Origin: DASPSM01 sp035949535
Lineage (GTDB): Bacteria; Planctomycetota; Planctomycetia; Planctomycetales; Planctomycetaceae
DNA: 64,000 bases
NCBI GenBank assembly: GCA_035949535.1
Contig: DASZIA010000264.1
Coordinates: 6,560-70,559, forward strand
Direction: 5' to 3'
Shown here: piece by piece, positions 8,455 through 18,013 of the stretch
Numbering within the stretch: the stretch's first letter is position 1
Layout of the letters: every line of letters starts with the position of its first letter
Translations under genes and position numbers: made by a program
Notes under the pieces: model-generated
What the model was told of the DNA's origin: nothing
Databases searched by the model: none
What the model saw: only the letters and a program-made list of their open reading frames with translations

Positions 8455-10089
8455 TCAATCGCCCGGCCCGCGTCTGGGTCGCGGCGGGCGATTGCGGACG
8501 TGGGCCACGCCCCAGAATCCTCCGATGAGGTGCGGGAACTTTCCGGGGGTGACGTGATAATGCCAGCCCCGTGCCTCGTCGTAGTGCACATTGAATTCGT
8601 TGAGCGGGTTCTTGCTTGAATCCTTGGCCAGCTCGCCGGGGGCTTCGTAGGGCCCGTAAATCGGGAAACCGTCGAACGCGAAGCCGATCAGTGGCGAATG
8701 GGCCGTTCCGTCGTCGGCCCAGGGCGATTTCACGCAGACGGGATACTTGTGGTAGTGGTACTCGAAGCCCGGGCTGGGATGCCCGCAGCAGCGATCGAGC
8801 CGCCAGATCGCTTCCACCGAATCGGCGTCGAACGGATTGAAGAAGATCACCCCGTTCACGGCGACGCCGATCGGGCCGCCTGGCAGCGCGCCGTTTTCGT
8901 TATGGACGTCGATGGCCAGATGGTTTGGATTCACGCGCGGCACGAGCGGGATCCGCCAGACCTGTCGTTGTTCCTGAATGTAGTTGGGATTGCCGTCGAG
9001 CGTTCGCCAGCGATCGGGGAAGACCGCCGTCGGGTGGTTCGGGAGGTTGTGCGACCGCACGATGAGATCGGTCTTCGTGAATTCAAGCGTGACGTTGTCT
9101 TTCACCAACCGGTCCTTGGTGACGAGCTTGCCCTCCACATCGAGCCAGCCTTTGCGAAGCCAGGCCTGCATGTTGTCGGCAAACGGGGCCTCGAAGTGAT
9201 CGGTGCGGTAGTAGAGGCGGTCGGCGGTCGACGCGTCGAAGCGTGTGGGTGCTGTGGATTGGCGGTCGCTGCTCTCGTGGTGCCCTGCGTCGCTTCCTCG
9301 AGGATCGTAGAACCAGCGACCGCCGAGAGGGATGAGTGAGTCGGCTTTGGGCTCCGGTTTGTTTACCCCGCATTTGGATTTCATGTGGGCGACGTAATCG
9401 TTGGGATCGGGAATTCGGACCAGCTCAAATTCGTTGATCCAAAATTCGGCGTGCTTGGCCTTGCCGATCCCATGCCCAAACCCGACCGTCAGCTCGAGCG
9501 TGTCGACCTCGGGAAAGGGAGTGCGGAAAACAAGCTCGTAGGTCCGCCACGTGCCGATGCCGAGCCGGCCATTGGTCTGCGGATCGCGAAAGTCTTTGCA
9601 CTCCTGCGCGACTTGCGGATAAATGGATTTCTTGATCGCGTCGAGCGAATTCTTTCCGGCATCGCGAAAAAACGCGACCTTCAGAAAGAGATCGTCGCGC
9701 TCGACGTGGAAGCCCTCTTGGGCCAGGCCGCGAATGCGAAACCGAAACCACCGCCCGCTCGCCGCCGAGATTTTTGCGACAGTCTGCCGCACCGAGCCCG
9801 AGCGCAGCCGACCGCTTGAGCCCTCACCGCTCGCCAAGAATCTCACGCCGCGGCCGGCAAGCTCGGAGCGAGCATCTGGGAATGCCCCCAACACGGCATC
9901 GCCTTCAATGGTGTAGGTTTTCCCGGCCGACGCTTTGTCTTCGAAGTGCGGAGCGGAATTGATTGCTCGGCCGTGGAACTCGGCGGCGTGAAGGGCCGAG
10001 AGGCACGTGCACGCGGCGAAGGTCAAACAGAATTGGACGAAGCGCGCGATCACTTTGAGACCCTGACGAGTGCGGGTGCGAATTTGCAT
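8455..10089 (-). CDS. Secreted YHYH-domain protein
   Basis: Encodes 544 aa. The chosen ATG begins MQIRTRTRQGLKVIARFVQF and runs into a hydrophobic signal segment ending ACTCLSALHAAEFHG; a longer in-frame version would put 26 odd residues before it. Residues 30-270 form an N-terminal domain with an EF/Trp pattern (RGLAQEGFHVERDDLFLKVAF). The C-terminal half contains the YHYH family hallmarks EYHYHKYPVC, IGFAFDGFPIYGPYEAPG and ARGWHYHVTPGKFPHLIGG. The domain is found in exported bacterial proteins; its biochemical role is not established. The stop codon lies 78 bp before the EF-hand gene stop-to-start junction, and both genes read on the minus strand, so they may be co-transcribed. Confidence 0.85.
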   Translation of the reverse strand: MQIRTRTRQGLKVIARFVQFCLTFAACTCLSALHAAEFHGRAINSAPHFEDKASAGKTYTIEGDAVLGAFPDARSELAGRGVRFLASGEGSSGRLRSGSVRQTVAKISAASGRWFRFRIRGLAQEGFHVERDDLFLKVAFFRDAGKNSLDAIKKSIYPQVAQECKDFRDPQTNGRLGIGTWRTYELVFRTPFPEVDTLELTVGFGHGIGKAKHAEFWINEFELVRIPDPNDYVAHMKSKCGVNKPEPKADSLIPLGGRWFYDPRGSDAGHHESSDRQSTAPTRFDASTADRLYYRTDHFEAPFADNMQAWLRKGWLDVEGKLVTKDRLVKDNVTLEFTKTDLIVRSHNLPNHPTAVFPDRWRTLDGNPNYIQEQRQVWRIPLVPRVNPNHLAIDVHNENGALPGGPIGVAVNGVIFFNPFDADSVEAIWRLDRCCGHPSPGFEYHYHKYPVCVKSPWADDGTAHSPLIGFAFDGFPIYGPYEAPGELAKDSSKNPLNEFNVHYDEARGWHYHVTPGKFPHLIGGFWGVAHVRNRPPRPRRGPGD

Positions 10090-10167
10090 CGAGTCGTGGG
10101 AGGAGCGAATGAATGGTGAAACTCGAAGCACCAGCCAGCTCACGCTGGCCGCTCGCCTTGGCTGCAC

Positions 10168-10944
10168 TCATTCGGACTCTGGGCGCTCGGGTCGCTGCGG
10201 ACGATTCGAATCACCACCCGGCGGGCCGCCACCAGGCCCACCGTCGCCGCCAGGTCCGCCGCCGGGCCCACCACCCTGACCGCCGCGGCCGCCACGTCCA
10301 CCGCGCGGCCCCCGCGGTGCGTGCCGCACCAGATCCTTCGCGAACTTCGTCAGCTCGGCGCGATCGAGCTTTCCGTCACCGTTGGCATCGAATGACAGGG
10401 CATGGTCGACGATTCCTTCGACCGTTGGAGGTCCGCCTGACCGACCGCGGCCGCCTCCTCGTCGTCCGGATCCCGGTCCGCCGCCGGGACCGCCCGGGCC
10501 CCCGGCTCCATCAGGTCCGCCAGCAGCAGGTCCGGCGCCACCCGGTCCCGGACCATCGTCGCTCGGACCTCCAGGTCGACCGGGTTCGCCTTCCGCCTGT
10601 GGGCCTCGGCCACGGGGACCTCTTCCCTTACTACCGGGTTCCCCTTGCGGATGCAGTTCGTCGTCAGTGAGTTTGCCGTCGCCGTTCTTGTCGAGTTTCT
10701 TGAGGGCAGCCGGCGCGTTGGCGATCTCTTCGGCCGAGAGCTCGCCATCGTGGTTCGTGTCGAGTACCTCCATCAACGGATTGCGCGGGGGTCCGTGCCG
10801 ACGCCCCCCGCCTTCAGATTCGCGATCGGGCGGGCCTTGGCGTTCGTGATCACCGTCACCTCGCGGAGGACCTTCCGGAGGCTGCGCGACGACAACAGCC
10901 GCGCCCAAGGCGCAAAACACAGCGACGATCCAGAACCGACGCAT
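10168..10944 (-). CDS. Secreted EF-hand protein with Gly/Pro-rich linkers
   Basis: Encodes 258 aa. A signal peptide (MRRFWIVAVFCALGAAVVVA) is followed by low-complexity Gly/Pro/Arg/Asp segments that alternate with three calcium-loop EF-hands: DTNHDGELSAEE, DKNGDGKLTDDE and DANGDGKLDRAE. All show the D-x-D/N-x-D-G pattern with Glu at the last ligand position. Planctomycetes encode many such exported EF-hand proteins; calcium binding is likely, the partner unknown. The start is set by a GGGAG ribosome site 7 nt upstream; the frame stays open for almost 200 codons further upstream because of the high GC content, but that stretch has no coding character. It precedes the YHYH gene in the same direction. 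Confidence 0.85.
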   Translation of the reverse strand: MRRFWIVAVFCALGAAVVVAQPPEGPPRGDGDHERQGPPDRESEGGGRRHGPPRNPLMEVLDTNHDGELSAEEIANAPAALKKLDKNGDGKLTDDELHPQGEPGSKGRGPRGRGPQAEGEPGRPGGPSDDGPGPGGAGPAAGGPDGAGGPGGPGGGPGSGRRGGGRGRSGGPPTVEGIVDHALSFDANGDGKLDRAELTKFAKDLVRHAPRGPRGGRGGRGGQGGGPGGGPGGDGGPGGGPPGGDSNRPQRPERPESE

Positions 10945-11326
10945 GGCAGTCTCCCAAGTGATTTCAATGTGAGGTCGCGGAAGTTGCTCCGAACGCGCCA
11001 TTGACAGACCAAGCCGTCGTCCATCCAATAAAAGTGCTTTTCGCACAGCGAAGGGGCGCGAAATTGCACCAGTCCTCGGCTGGCGCCGGCCGAACGCCGA
11101 CTCGTCTTGCGGTTGTCTCGAATCCCATCGTTCGCTGGACGGATGCATCCGGTCTGGTCGGCGTTCGATCACGCGAACGTCCCACAAGCCTAAACGGACG
11201 CGGATAGCTGACGTCCACGCGTCGACACGAAAATGCGTCCATTTCAGGCGAACACGCATTCGGGCAGGAGCCACCGGATCGGACGTGGACCTGGATGTTG
11301 TTTCTCGTAAATCTGGAGGGCGACCG
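10945..11326. other. Intergenic region between divergent EF-hand and sigma factor genes
   Basis: About 380 bp holding the promoters of both divergent genes by position. No distinct operator, hairpin or ORF is supportable. Confidence 0.4.
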
Positions 11327-11974
11327 ATGACGGGCAGCCCGACGGCGCCGGCGGACGAGGAAGCGTTGGTGCACCGTCTGCGCGACGGCGATCGCGGTGT
11401 CCTGGGCGACCTGTTCGGTCTGCACCGGCAGCGGATCTGGCGGATGATTCGCTTCCGCATGGATCGCCGATTGGCCGCTCGAATCGACCCCGATGACGTC
11501 TTACAGGAAGCCTTTCTGTCCGCGCGGACGCGAATCGACAATTTCCTGGCCGAGCCGCGCGGCTCATTTTTCGTTTGGCTGCGGATGATCGCCCTGCAAA
11601 CTTTGTTCGATCAGCATCGGCACCACATCGGAGCCGAGATGCGAAACGCCGCACGCGATGTGCGAATCGACCAGCCCGATTCATCGAACACGTCGCTCTG
11701 TCTGGCGGCGCAGTTGGCGGGAACGTTGACGTCCCCGAGCCAGGCTGCCGCGGGCTTGGAGATGACGCAGCGACTCGAGCAGGCGATCGCCTCGATGGCC
11801 GCGCTCGATCAGGAGATCATCGCGATGCGGCACTTCGAGGATTTGACGAACGTCGAATCGGCCGAGGCGCTCGGCATCAGTCCGACTGCGGCGAGCAACC
11901 GCTATGTGCGGGCCATTGCGCGACTCAAAGAAATCTTGACCGCCTTGGGCGGTTCGGAGTTCAGGCCAGCCTAG
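11327..11974 (+). CDS. ECF RNA polymerase sigma factor, Planctomycetaceae-type
   Basis: Encodes 215 aa. Region 2 is LVHRLRDGDRGVLGDLFGLH through ARIDPDDVLQEAFLSARTRI (promoter melting and core binding), and region 4 is MAALDQEIIAMRHFEDLTNV followed by the helix-turn-helix SAEALGISPTAASNRYVRAI. This matches the sigma-70 subfamily specific to Planctomycetaceae (TIGR02984-like). Start ATG is preceded by GGAGGG; an earlier in-frame GTG has no such site. The Ser/Thr kinase gene begins 44 bp downstream in the same direction. In this phylum such sigma factors are commonly paired with Ser/Thr kinases that replace anti-sigma factors, so phosphorylation by the neighbour is a reasonable inference. Confidence 0.92.
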   Translation: MTGSPTAPADEEALVHRLRDGDRGVLGDLFGLHRQRIWRMIRFRMDRRLAARIDPDDVLQEAFLSARTRIDNFLAEPRGSFFVWLRMIALQTLFDQHRHHIGAEMRNAARDVRIDQPDSSNTSLCLAAQLAGTLTSPSQAAAGLEMTQRLEQAIASMAALDQEIIAMRHFEDLTNVESAEALGISPTAASNRYVRAIARLKEILTALGGSEFRPA

Positions 11975-12018
11975 GTCCGAAACGCCAGTTAGCCGAGAAT
12001 GCAGCTTAGGTATTGAAG

Positions 12019-15000
12019 ATGCTGGCACTGCAGCCGGATAGCAACCCACTCGAGGCGCTTGCCGCTCTGTTTGTCGAGCAGCACCGGCGGGGCGAGGCGC
12101 CTTCGGTCGAGGAATACGCCCTCGAGCACCCCGAGTTGGCGGCACAAATCCGCGAGCTGTTTCCCACCATCGCGACCCTGGAGAGAGTCCGCGCGGGACA
12201 GGAACGAGCAGAGGAAGGACGACTGCCTCCGAGCGCCGCGACGCTCGAGCGACTGGGCGATTTTCGCATCGTCCGCGAAATTGGACGCGGAGGAATGGGC
12301 ATCGTCTACGAGGCGACGCAGGAATCGCTGGGGCGGAGGGTTGCGGTGAAAGTGCTCGCCCGCCACTCCCGGCTGGATGACACGCATCGCCGGCGGTTTT
12401 TCCGCGAAGCGCGGACGGCGGGCCGCCTGCACCACACCAACATCGTTCCGATCCTGGGCGTGGGCGAGCAGGACGGTCTCGATTACTTCGTGATGCAGTT
12501 TATCGAAGGCGTCGGCCTAGACTCCGTGATCGCGCGCATGCGCCTGGCAAGCGCTGACCCAGTCACCGTCCGGCTTTCGTCTTATTGGGGAAAGAGAAAT
12601 CGGAATTCGAAAGCCTCATCGCCCACACGCACCGGACCAATCCGCGAACCGGCAGTGAATGAGAGTGCGAGCGACGGCGAACCGGCTACCGTGGTCGACT
12701 TCGAGCTCTCTGAAGCCAGCGAGGCTCTGGAATCGGACTCGAATCCGAAATCGGGCACCAAGGATGACGTCGTAGCGGGCTCGGAAACGGATTCGCAAAT
12801 TGGCACCACTCAACCCTTGCGGCAGGTTTGCCGCACGTATTGGCAGGACGTCGCCTTTGTCGGGCTGCAAGTGGCTCAGGCCCTCGAATACGCGCACAGC
12901 CAGGGAACACTCCATCGCGACATCAAGCCGGGCAACTTGTTGTTGGACCGCCACGGCACGACGTGGGTTGCAGACTTTGGCCTGGCCAAGGCGATGGATC
13001 AGGACGCCGTCAGCCGGACGGGAGAAGTGCTCGGAACCTTGCTCTACATGGCCCCCGAGCAATGGCGGGGAACGACAGACGCGCGGAGTGACATCTACAG
13101 TCTGGGCGTGACGCTTTACGAGCTGGCGACGTTGCGCGTGCCCTTGGATGTCCACGATCGGATGAAATCGGCCGGGCGGCCGAACCCGACGTCGACCGTC
13201 AAGCTGCCGCGCAGGATTTGCCCCTCGCTGCCGATCGACCTGGAAACAATCGTCATGAAAGCGATGGCGGATGAGCCGGCCCATCGCTATCAGACCGCGG
13301 GAGAGTTGGCTTCAGACCTGGCAAGATTTCTGCAGGATCGGCCGATTTCCGTCAGGCGACCGAGCCTGTGGGAGCGCTGGTGGCGTTGGCGCAGACGCAA
13401 TCCGGCCGCCGCCTATTTTTCGACCGCCGCTGCCGCCCTGCTGATTCTGGTCGGCGTGATCACTTCGACCGCTTACGTTCAAACTCGGGTCGCGCTCGGG
13501 AAAGCGTCGAAGGCCAACGAAGAGCGGGGCCAGGCGCTTGCAAGCGAGAAGCTCGAGCGAGAGCGGGCCGAGTCGATGCTCACGACCTCACTCGCGGCGC
13601 TCGATCGCGTCTTCAATCGGCTCGTGCCCGAGCAACTCGATCGGGGGCGGGCGCTGGCTGTCTCAGGTCAGGATCAAGGCAACCAGACGGCGGCGGTTTC
13701 GCCCGAGTCAGCCGCTCTCCTGGAGGAGCTTCTCAAGGTTTATGACCAGCTGGCCACCGGTGAGGGGACGCAGGTGCGACTCGGCGGGGAATCGGCCCGC
13801 GCCAATCGGCGGATCGGCGATATTCATACGCGCCTGGGAAACCTGGATCGGGCCGGGGCGGCGTACCAACAATCGATCGAAAAATATCGTGCGCTTGCGA
13901 GCGGCGTTTCAGATCCCAAAATCCAACTTGAGATCGCCCGGCTTCACAATGATCTCGGCGCGATTTATGACCGGCAACGCGACCTCGACAAGGCCCGACG
14001 GGAATATCAATTGGCCCTGTCGATTCTCCAACCGCAGCCGTCAAACTCGGATTTGGCTGATGTGCGATTTGAAGCGGCCCGCACACATTTTCTGCTGGGT
14101 CGCGGGGCCAACCCCCAATCGGAGCCCGATCCGGGCGACGCGCCACGACGAGGACCGGGCGGGCCTCCCGGTCCCGCGGATGGCGGACCCCCCGACGAGC
14201 CGTGGGACCGACCTCCAGGGGAGCCCGGCGGTCCACCGCCTCGTGAATCCGATGACGGACCTGGCGGTCAACCGCCGCCCGGACTTGGGGACCCTTCCAC
14301 CCACCGGCCCGAGCATCGGCCGCCGCCCGGCGCGGAACGTCGCGGGCCCCCTCCCGAAGACGAGCGTCGCGGCCCGCCTCCCGATGACGCCCCTGAAGGT
14401 CCGGGTGAACCGCCCGGAGGACCCCGTCGAAAGCGCGCCGATCCCAACGAACTGGGTACGGCGATCAGCCTGTTGGATTCCCTGATCGACAGCGATCCGA
14501 AGAACCCCTCGTACCGTTATCTGCTGGCCCAGTGTTATCGGGAAAAAGCCAGTCCGAGCGACGCGTCGTCTGCAGAGGTCGACAAAGCGGAGGCATTGCT
14601 CACTCAGCTCGTGAAAGAGCATCCGGAAGTAGCCGACTACCACTTCGCTTTGGCCGACACCTACGCAATGTCCGACATTCGGCGGCTTGCGCCGGAAGAC
14701 TTCCCGAAGGCGGAAAAGAATTTGCGCGCGGCGCTCAACGAAAGCACCGCGCTCGTCGATCGTAATCCCTTCGCGACGGACTACGCTGCGCTGCACGTCC
14801 ACATTTTGCACAAGCTTGCCGGGGTTCTGCGTCACAGTCCGCGGGAACGGGCCGGCGCGCCGGCTACCGTTGACGAGGTTGGCCGGCTCTACCAAGAGGC
14901 GATTCGCAAGCAAACCAGTCTGGTGCAGCGGTTCCCGGGAAATGTGGGCTATCTCTTTTGGCGGGGGAAAATCCGCACGTCGCTGGGCGAATTTTGGCTC

Positions 15001-15372
15001 GAGCGTCGAAATCCGGAAGAAGCGCGAAAGGTTTTCGAGGCGGCGATTCACGACGTAGAACCCTCCTACCAGAGAAAAATCTCTCAGGGTCCCTTGGGTG
15101 ACGTCCTGGGTGAGCTGTATGAGCGTCTTGCTGAAACGCTCGGACATTTGGGCGACGAAAAAGCCGCTCAAGCCGTTCGGGAGAAAGCGAACAAGATCGG
15201 TCCTCGGCATCCGGGCCCCGAAGGCGAGGAGTCCTTCCCTCCGCGCCCTCGCCCGCCGGGACCACCGCCTGACAGGGATGATGGTCCCGATGAATTCGGC
15301 CCCGACATTGGGCCCCCCGGACCGCCGCAGAAAGGACCGACCGATCACCGCCGCGGGAACACTGGGCCTTAG
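12019..15372 (+). CDS. Membrane Ser/Thr protein kinase with TPR and proline-rich C-terminal region
   Basis: Encodes 1,117 aa. Residues 1-80 are a helical N-terminal module typical of planctomycete kinases. The kinase domain has the glycine loop IGRGGMG (88-94), catalytic Lys in VAVKVL (111), HRDIKPGN (299-306), DFGLAKA (319-325) and the APE motif (MAPEQW). A roughly 95-residue hydrophilic insert (177-272) splits the N- and C-lobes between the hinge and the catalytic loop. One membrane helix (LLILVGVITSTAYV, about 472-485) follows, then TPR-like repeats (GDIHTRLGNLDRAGAAYQQS; LHNDLGAIYDRQRDLDKARR), a strongly Pro/Gly/Asp-rich spacer (about 695-815), more TPR and a second Pro-rich tail. ATG two codons after an alternative TTG is used. 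Likely regulates the adjacent ECF sigma factor. Confidence 0.92.
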   Translation: MLALQPDSNPLEALAALFVEQHRRGEAPSVEEYALEHPELAAQIRELFPTIATLERVRAGQERAEEGRLPPSAATLERLGDFRIVREIGRGGMGIVYEATQESLGRRVAVKVLARHSRLDDTHRRRFFREARTAGRLHHTNIVPILGVGEQDGLDYFVMQFIEGVGLDSVIARMRLASADPVTVRLSSYWGKRNRNSKASSPTRTGPIREPAVNESASDGEPATVVDFELSEASEALESDSNPKSGTKDDVVAGSETDSQIGTTQPLRQVCRTYWQDVAFVGLQVAQALEYAHSQGTLHRDIKPGNLLLDRHGTTWVADFGLAKAMDQDAVSRTGEVLGTLLYMAPEQWRGTTDARSDIYSLGVTLYELATLRVPLDVHDRMKSAGRPNPTSTVKLPRRICPSLPIDLETIVMKAMADEPAHRYQTAGELASDLARFLQDRPISVRRPSLWERWWRWRRRNPAAAYFSTAAAALLILVGVITSTAYVQTRVALGKASKANEERGQALASEKLERERAESMLTTSLAALDRVFNRLVPEQLDRGRALAVSGQDQGNQTAAVSPESAALLEELLKVYDQLATGEGTQVRLGGESARANRRIGDIHTRLGNLDRAGAAYQQSIEKYRALASGVSDPKIQLEIARLHNDLGAIYDRQRDLDKARREYQLALSILQPQPSNSDLADVRFEAARTHFLLGRGANPQSEPDPGDAPRRGPGGPPGPADGGPPDEPWDRPPGEPGGPPPRESDDGPGGQPPPGLGDPSTHRPEHRPPPGAERRGPPPEDERRGPPPDDAPEGPGEPPGGPRRKRADPNELGTAISLLDSLIDSDPKNPSYRYLLAQCYREKASPSDASSAEVDKAEALLTQLVKEHPEVADYHFALADTYAMSDIRRLAPEDFPKAEKNLRAALNESTALVDRNPFATDYAALHVHILHKLAGVLRHSPRERAGAPATVDEVGRLYQEAIRKQTSLVQRFPGNVGYLFWRGKIRTSLGEFWLERRNPEEARKVFEAAIHDVEPSYQRKISQGPLGDVLGELYERLAETLGHLGDEKAAQAVREKANKIGPRHPGPEGEESFPPRPRPPGPPPDRDDGPDEFGPDIGPPGPPQKGPTDHRRGNTGP

Positions 15373-15441
15373 AGGCCGCTTGCTTCCGGCACTGGATTCG
15401 ATTTTCTACGTGAAGGATAATCGCACGAGCGCCACGCCCGC

Positions 15442-17952
15442 GTGCGCACTCCCGTAACCCCTCGCAGGTTCGCCCATGACCGCCTTCGCATCGCCGAGGA
15501 TCGCTGTTTGAACACTGCTGGCGTTGCACTGCCGCAACTGCCTGAGAGATGGACCAAGCGTTGGCCGGGATGGTTGGTGCTTTGGTCGGGCTGGATCTTC
15601 CCGCAGATCGTCCTTCTGGGGCCTGCGTTCGTCGGCCGCACCGTCGAGCTGCCGGTCGACATGCTGGGCTTCCCGAGTACCTATCTGCCCGATCGGCCCG
15701 AGTACACGAAGGTGCAGCGCCATGGCCGAGAAGTGTTCGATCTGATCTTCCTCTATCAGGAGGCTCGCGATTTCTCCGCGACCGAGCTGCGGGCCGGGAG
15801 ATTGCCACTGTGGCAGCCGGCGAATTACGCGGGGGCTCCGTTTGCAGTTTGGCCGAAATACTCGCCCTTTGAACTGCTCTACTACATTGCTCCGAACCCC
15901 GTCACGCTGGCCTGGATCGCCTTGCTCCAAGCGATCACAGTCGGATTCGGCATGTGGCTGTTTCTCTCGCGCTGCCTCAAGTTGTCCTTTTGGTCCGCGG
16001 CGATTGCCAGTTGGTGTGCCCCGCTGACCGGATTCATCACAGTCTGGCATGGGGCCTTGCCTCTCGGTCCGGTGTTGTGGTTGCCGTGGTCGCTGCTCGC
16101 GGTCTATGGAGTCGTCAGAAATCCTTGGGGTGCTAGCACTCTCGGAGTCGCGATCGTAACCGCGTTGCTCTTGCTGACTGGCCATCCCGGTATGGGCGGC
16201 CTCGTCCTTCTGACAACCGGTCTGTATTTCCTTTGGACACTCACATCCGAGCAGCTCCGCCGGCGGCAGTGGAAAGCCGCGGCCTCGAGCGTGGCCGGCG
16301 TGACAACGGCCTGGCTGATCGGGTTTCTGATCAGTGCGCCGTACCTGCTGCCCCTTTTGGAGTACGGCCGCACCGGATACCGGATGGACGTCCGCTCAAC
16401 GGGGTACGAGGAACGCCCCCCCGAGGGACTCGAGGGACTTCCCGCCATCGTTTGGCCTTGTGTAAACGGCGGCGAGACCCATGTGAGTATGGATCGCGCG
16501 CCTTGGGCGGCTCGCTCGAACCTCACAGAGGGCGCCTCGGGCGCCTATGCAGGATTACTGGCCGTCTTCTGGTTAGCTCCGCTGGCCTGGTGCCATCGAA
16601 GACTGCGCCCTCTCACCATCTTTCTGATATTATTGCTGATCGTGTCGCTCGGTTGGACGCTCAATGTGCCGGGAATTGCGCACGTCCTGCGATCGAGGCC
16701 TCTGCGCCCGCTGGCCTCCCTCTCCTTCAACCGCTGGGTGTTCGCCGCGTCCGATGCGATCTTGATTCTCGCTGCCATTGGGCTCGACTCATTGCTCGCC
16801 GCAGTGCCGAGATTCCGCCGTTCGTGGACGATTCCGATGTTAGCCGTAGCGAGTTATTCCGCCTGGTGCGTCTATCGCCGATTCACCCTCACGCAGGACT
16901 TGAACGATCAGGGTTATTCCCGATGCTTTCTACTCGGCATTGCGTTTTGCCTGGTTGCCTTAATCGGATGGGCGACGACCTTTCGCAGCGGCCCTTACTT
17001 CAAATGGATCCGGATCGGCGTGATTTGCCTGCTGCCGGCGGAACTTTTTTGGTTCGCCTGGAGCGAACGGCGACAAGCCGAGATGGCGCTCTATTTCCCG
17101 CCTGTTCCGATTTTGGAAAAACTCGCCGCGTCGGCTACCGGCCGCATCTGGGGAGTTGGCTGCCTCCCGCCGAATCTGAATCAAATCGTCGGCCTCGAGG
17201 ACATTCGCGGCTATGACGGCGTCGACCCGAGAAATATCGTCAAGCTGTTGGATCTGGCCGTCCTTCAGTCCTCCAAGAACTCGCCGCCTGACTACGCCCA
17301 CACACAACTCGCGCAGCCCGTGCTGCGTTGGAGTGATCTCGGTTTGAAATGTCATCCAGTGGCGGATCTGTTGGATGTTTGCTACCTGCTGTATCGGGTG
17401 CCGCCGCCCAACGGCTTGGAAGTCATCCTGCACGAGGACGACTATTGGATCGTTGCGAACCGCTCGGCACTGCCACGCGCTTTTGTGCCGCGTTCGATGC
17501 GCGTTGTGAGAGACGACGCCGAGGCGCTCGCGCAACTCGAGCGCTTCGACCTCGATCCGCGGCAGAAGGTCTTCGCGACCGATAACCTTCTCCTGCCCGA
17601 CGCGATGCAGGGGGAAGCAACCGTGCGCTACGAAAGCCCGACGCGGACAATTCTCGACGCGAACATGAAGACCGAGGGCTTGGTGCTGCTCTCCGACTCG
17701 TGGGATCCCGGCTGGAGCGCACAACTCGACGATACGCCCTGCCCGATCTATCGCGTCAATGTGGCACTGCGCGGATTCAAGGTTCCTGTCGGCAGACACC
17801 AGATCGTATGCACGTACGATCCCCCGATCGTTCACACCGGATTTCGCGCAGGTGCGGTTGGCTGCGTCCTTTTACTTCTGTGGGCGCTGTGGAAAGTGGT
17901 CGGGAGACTGCGCGCGGGAACTGCTCGGGATGCAATGCCTGCGTCGACGTAG
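15442..17952 (+). CDS. YfhO-like multi-pass membrane protein
   Basis: Encodes up to 836 aa with about a dozen hydrophobic helices (for example LAWIALLQAITVGFGMWLFL, LSFWSAAIASWCAPLTGFI, LTIFLILLLIVSLGWTLNV) and a C-terminal soluble part with the YfhO-type sequence LVLLSDSWDPGWSAQLDDTP then YRVNVALRGFKVPVGRH. YfhO-family proteins resemble GT-C glycosyltransferases and in Gram-positives glycosylate surface polymers; a role in envelope glycan decoration is inferred here. The start is uncertain: GTG at the coordinate given, or TTG at 15508; no ATG is available until residue 74. It is convergent with the FkbH-ACP-MBOAT-SGNH operon, leaving 61 bp between stops. Confidence 0.8.
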   Translation: MRTPVTPRRFAHDRLRIAEDRCLNTAGVALPQLPERWTKRWPGWLVLWSGWIFPQIVLLGPAFVGRTVELPVDMLGFPSTYLPDRPEYTKVQRHGREVFDLIFLYQEARDFSATELRAGRLPLWQPANYAGAPFAVWPKYSPFELLYYIAPNPVTLAWIALLQAITVGFGMWLFLSRCLKLSFWSAAIASWCAPLTGFITVWHGALPLGPVLWLPWSLLAVYGVVRNPWGASTLGVAIVTALLLLTGHPGMGGLVLLTTGLYFLWTLTSEQLRRRQWKAAASSVAGVTTAWLIGFLISAPYLLPLLEYGRTGYRMDVRSTGYEERPPEGLEGLPAIVWPCVNGGETHVSMDRAPWAARSNLTEGASGAYAGLLAVFWLAPLAWCHRRLRPLTIFLILLLIVSLGWTLNVPGIAHVLRSRPLRPLASLSFNRWVFAASDAILILAAIGLDSLLAAVPRFRRSWTIPMLAVASYSAWCVYRRFTLTQDLNDQGYSRCFLLGIAFCLVALIGWATTFRSGPYFKWIRIGVICLLPAELFWFAWSERRQAEMALYFPPVPILEKLAASATGRIWGVGCLPPNLNQIVGLEDIRGYDGVDPRNIVKLLDLAVLQSSKNSPPDYAHTQLAQPVLRWSDLGLKCHPVADLLDVCYLLYRVPPPNGLEVILHEDDYWIVANRSALPRAFVPRSMRVVRDDAEALAQLERFDLDPRQKVFATDNLLLPDAMQGEATVRYESPTRTILDANMKTEGLVLLSDSWDPGWSAQLDDTPCPIYRVNVALRGFKVPVGRHQIVCTYDPPIVHTGFRAGAVGCVLLLLWALWKVVGRLRAGTARDAMPAST

Positions 17953-18013
17953 CGGCCGCTGGGTCGGCTGACGGGGCAGTTGGCCTTTTCGCCAGAGTCC
18001 AATTGACCTGAGC

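Noticed and set aside
10113..10849. Plus-strand Arg/Pro-rich ORFs over the EF-hand gene
   Set aside because: Antisense artefacts of a GC-rich Gly/Pro coding region.
14041..15348. 435-aa minus-strand ORF over the Ser/Thr kinase gene
   Set aside because: Antisense to the Pro-rich part of a clear kinase; no recognisable fold or start signal.
15442..15510. ATG at about 15477 as start of the YfhO-like gene
   Set aside because: It is not in frame with the long coding sequence; only GTG (15442) or TTG (15508) are.
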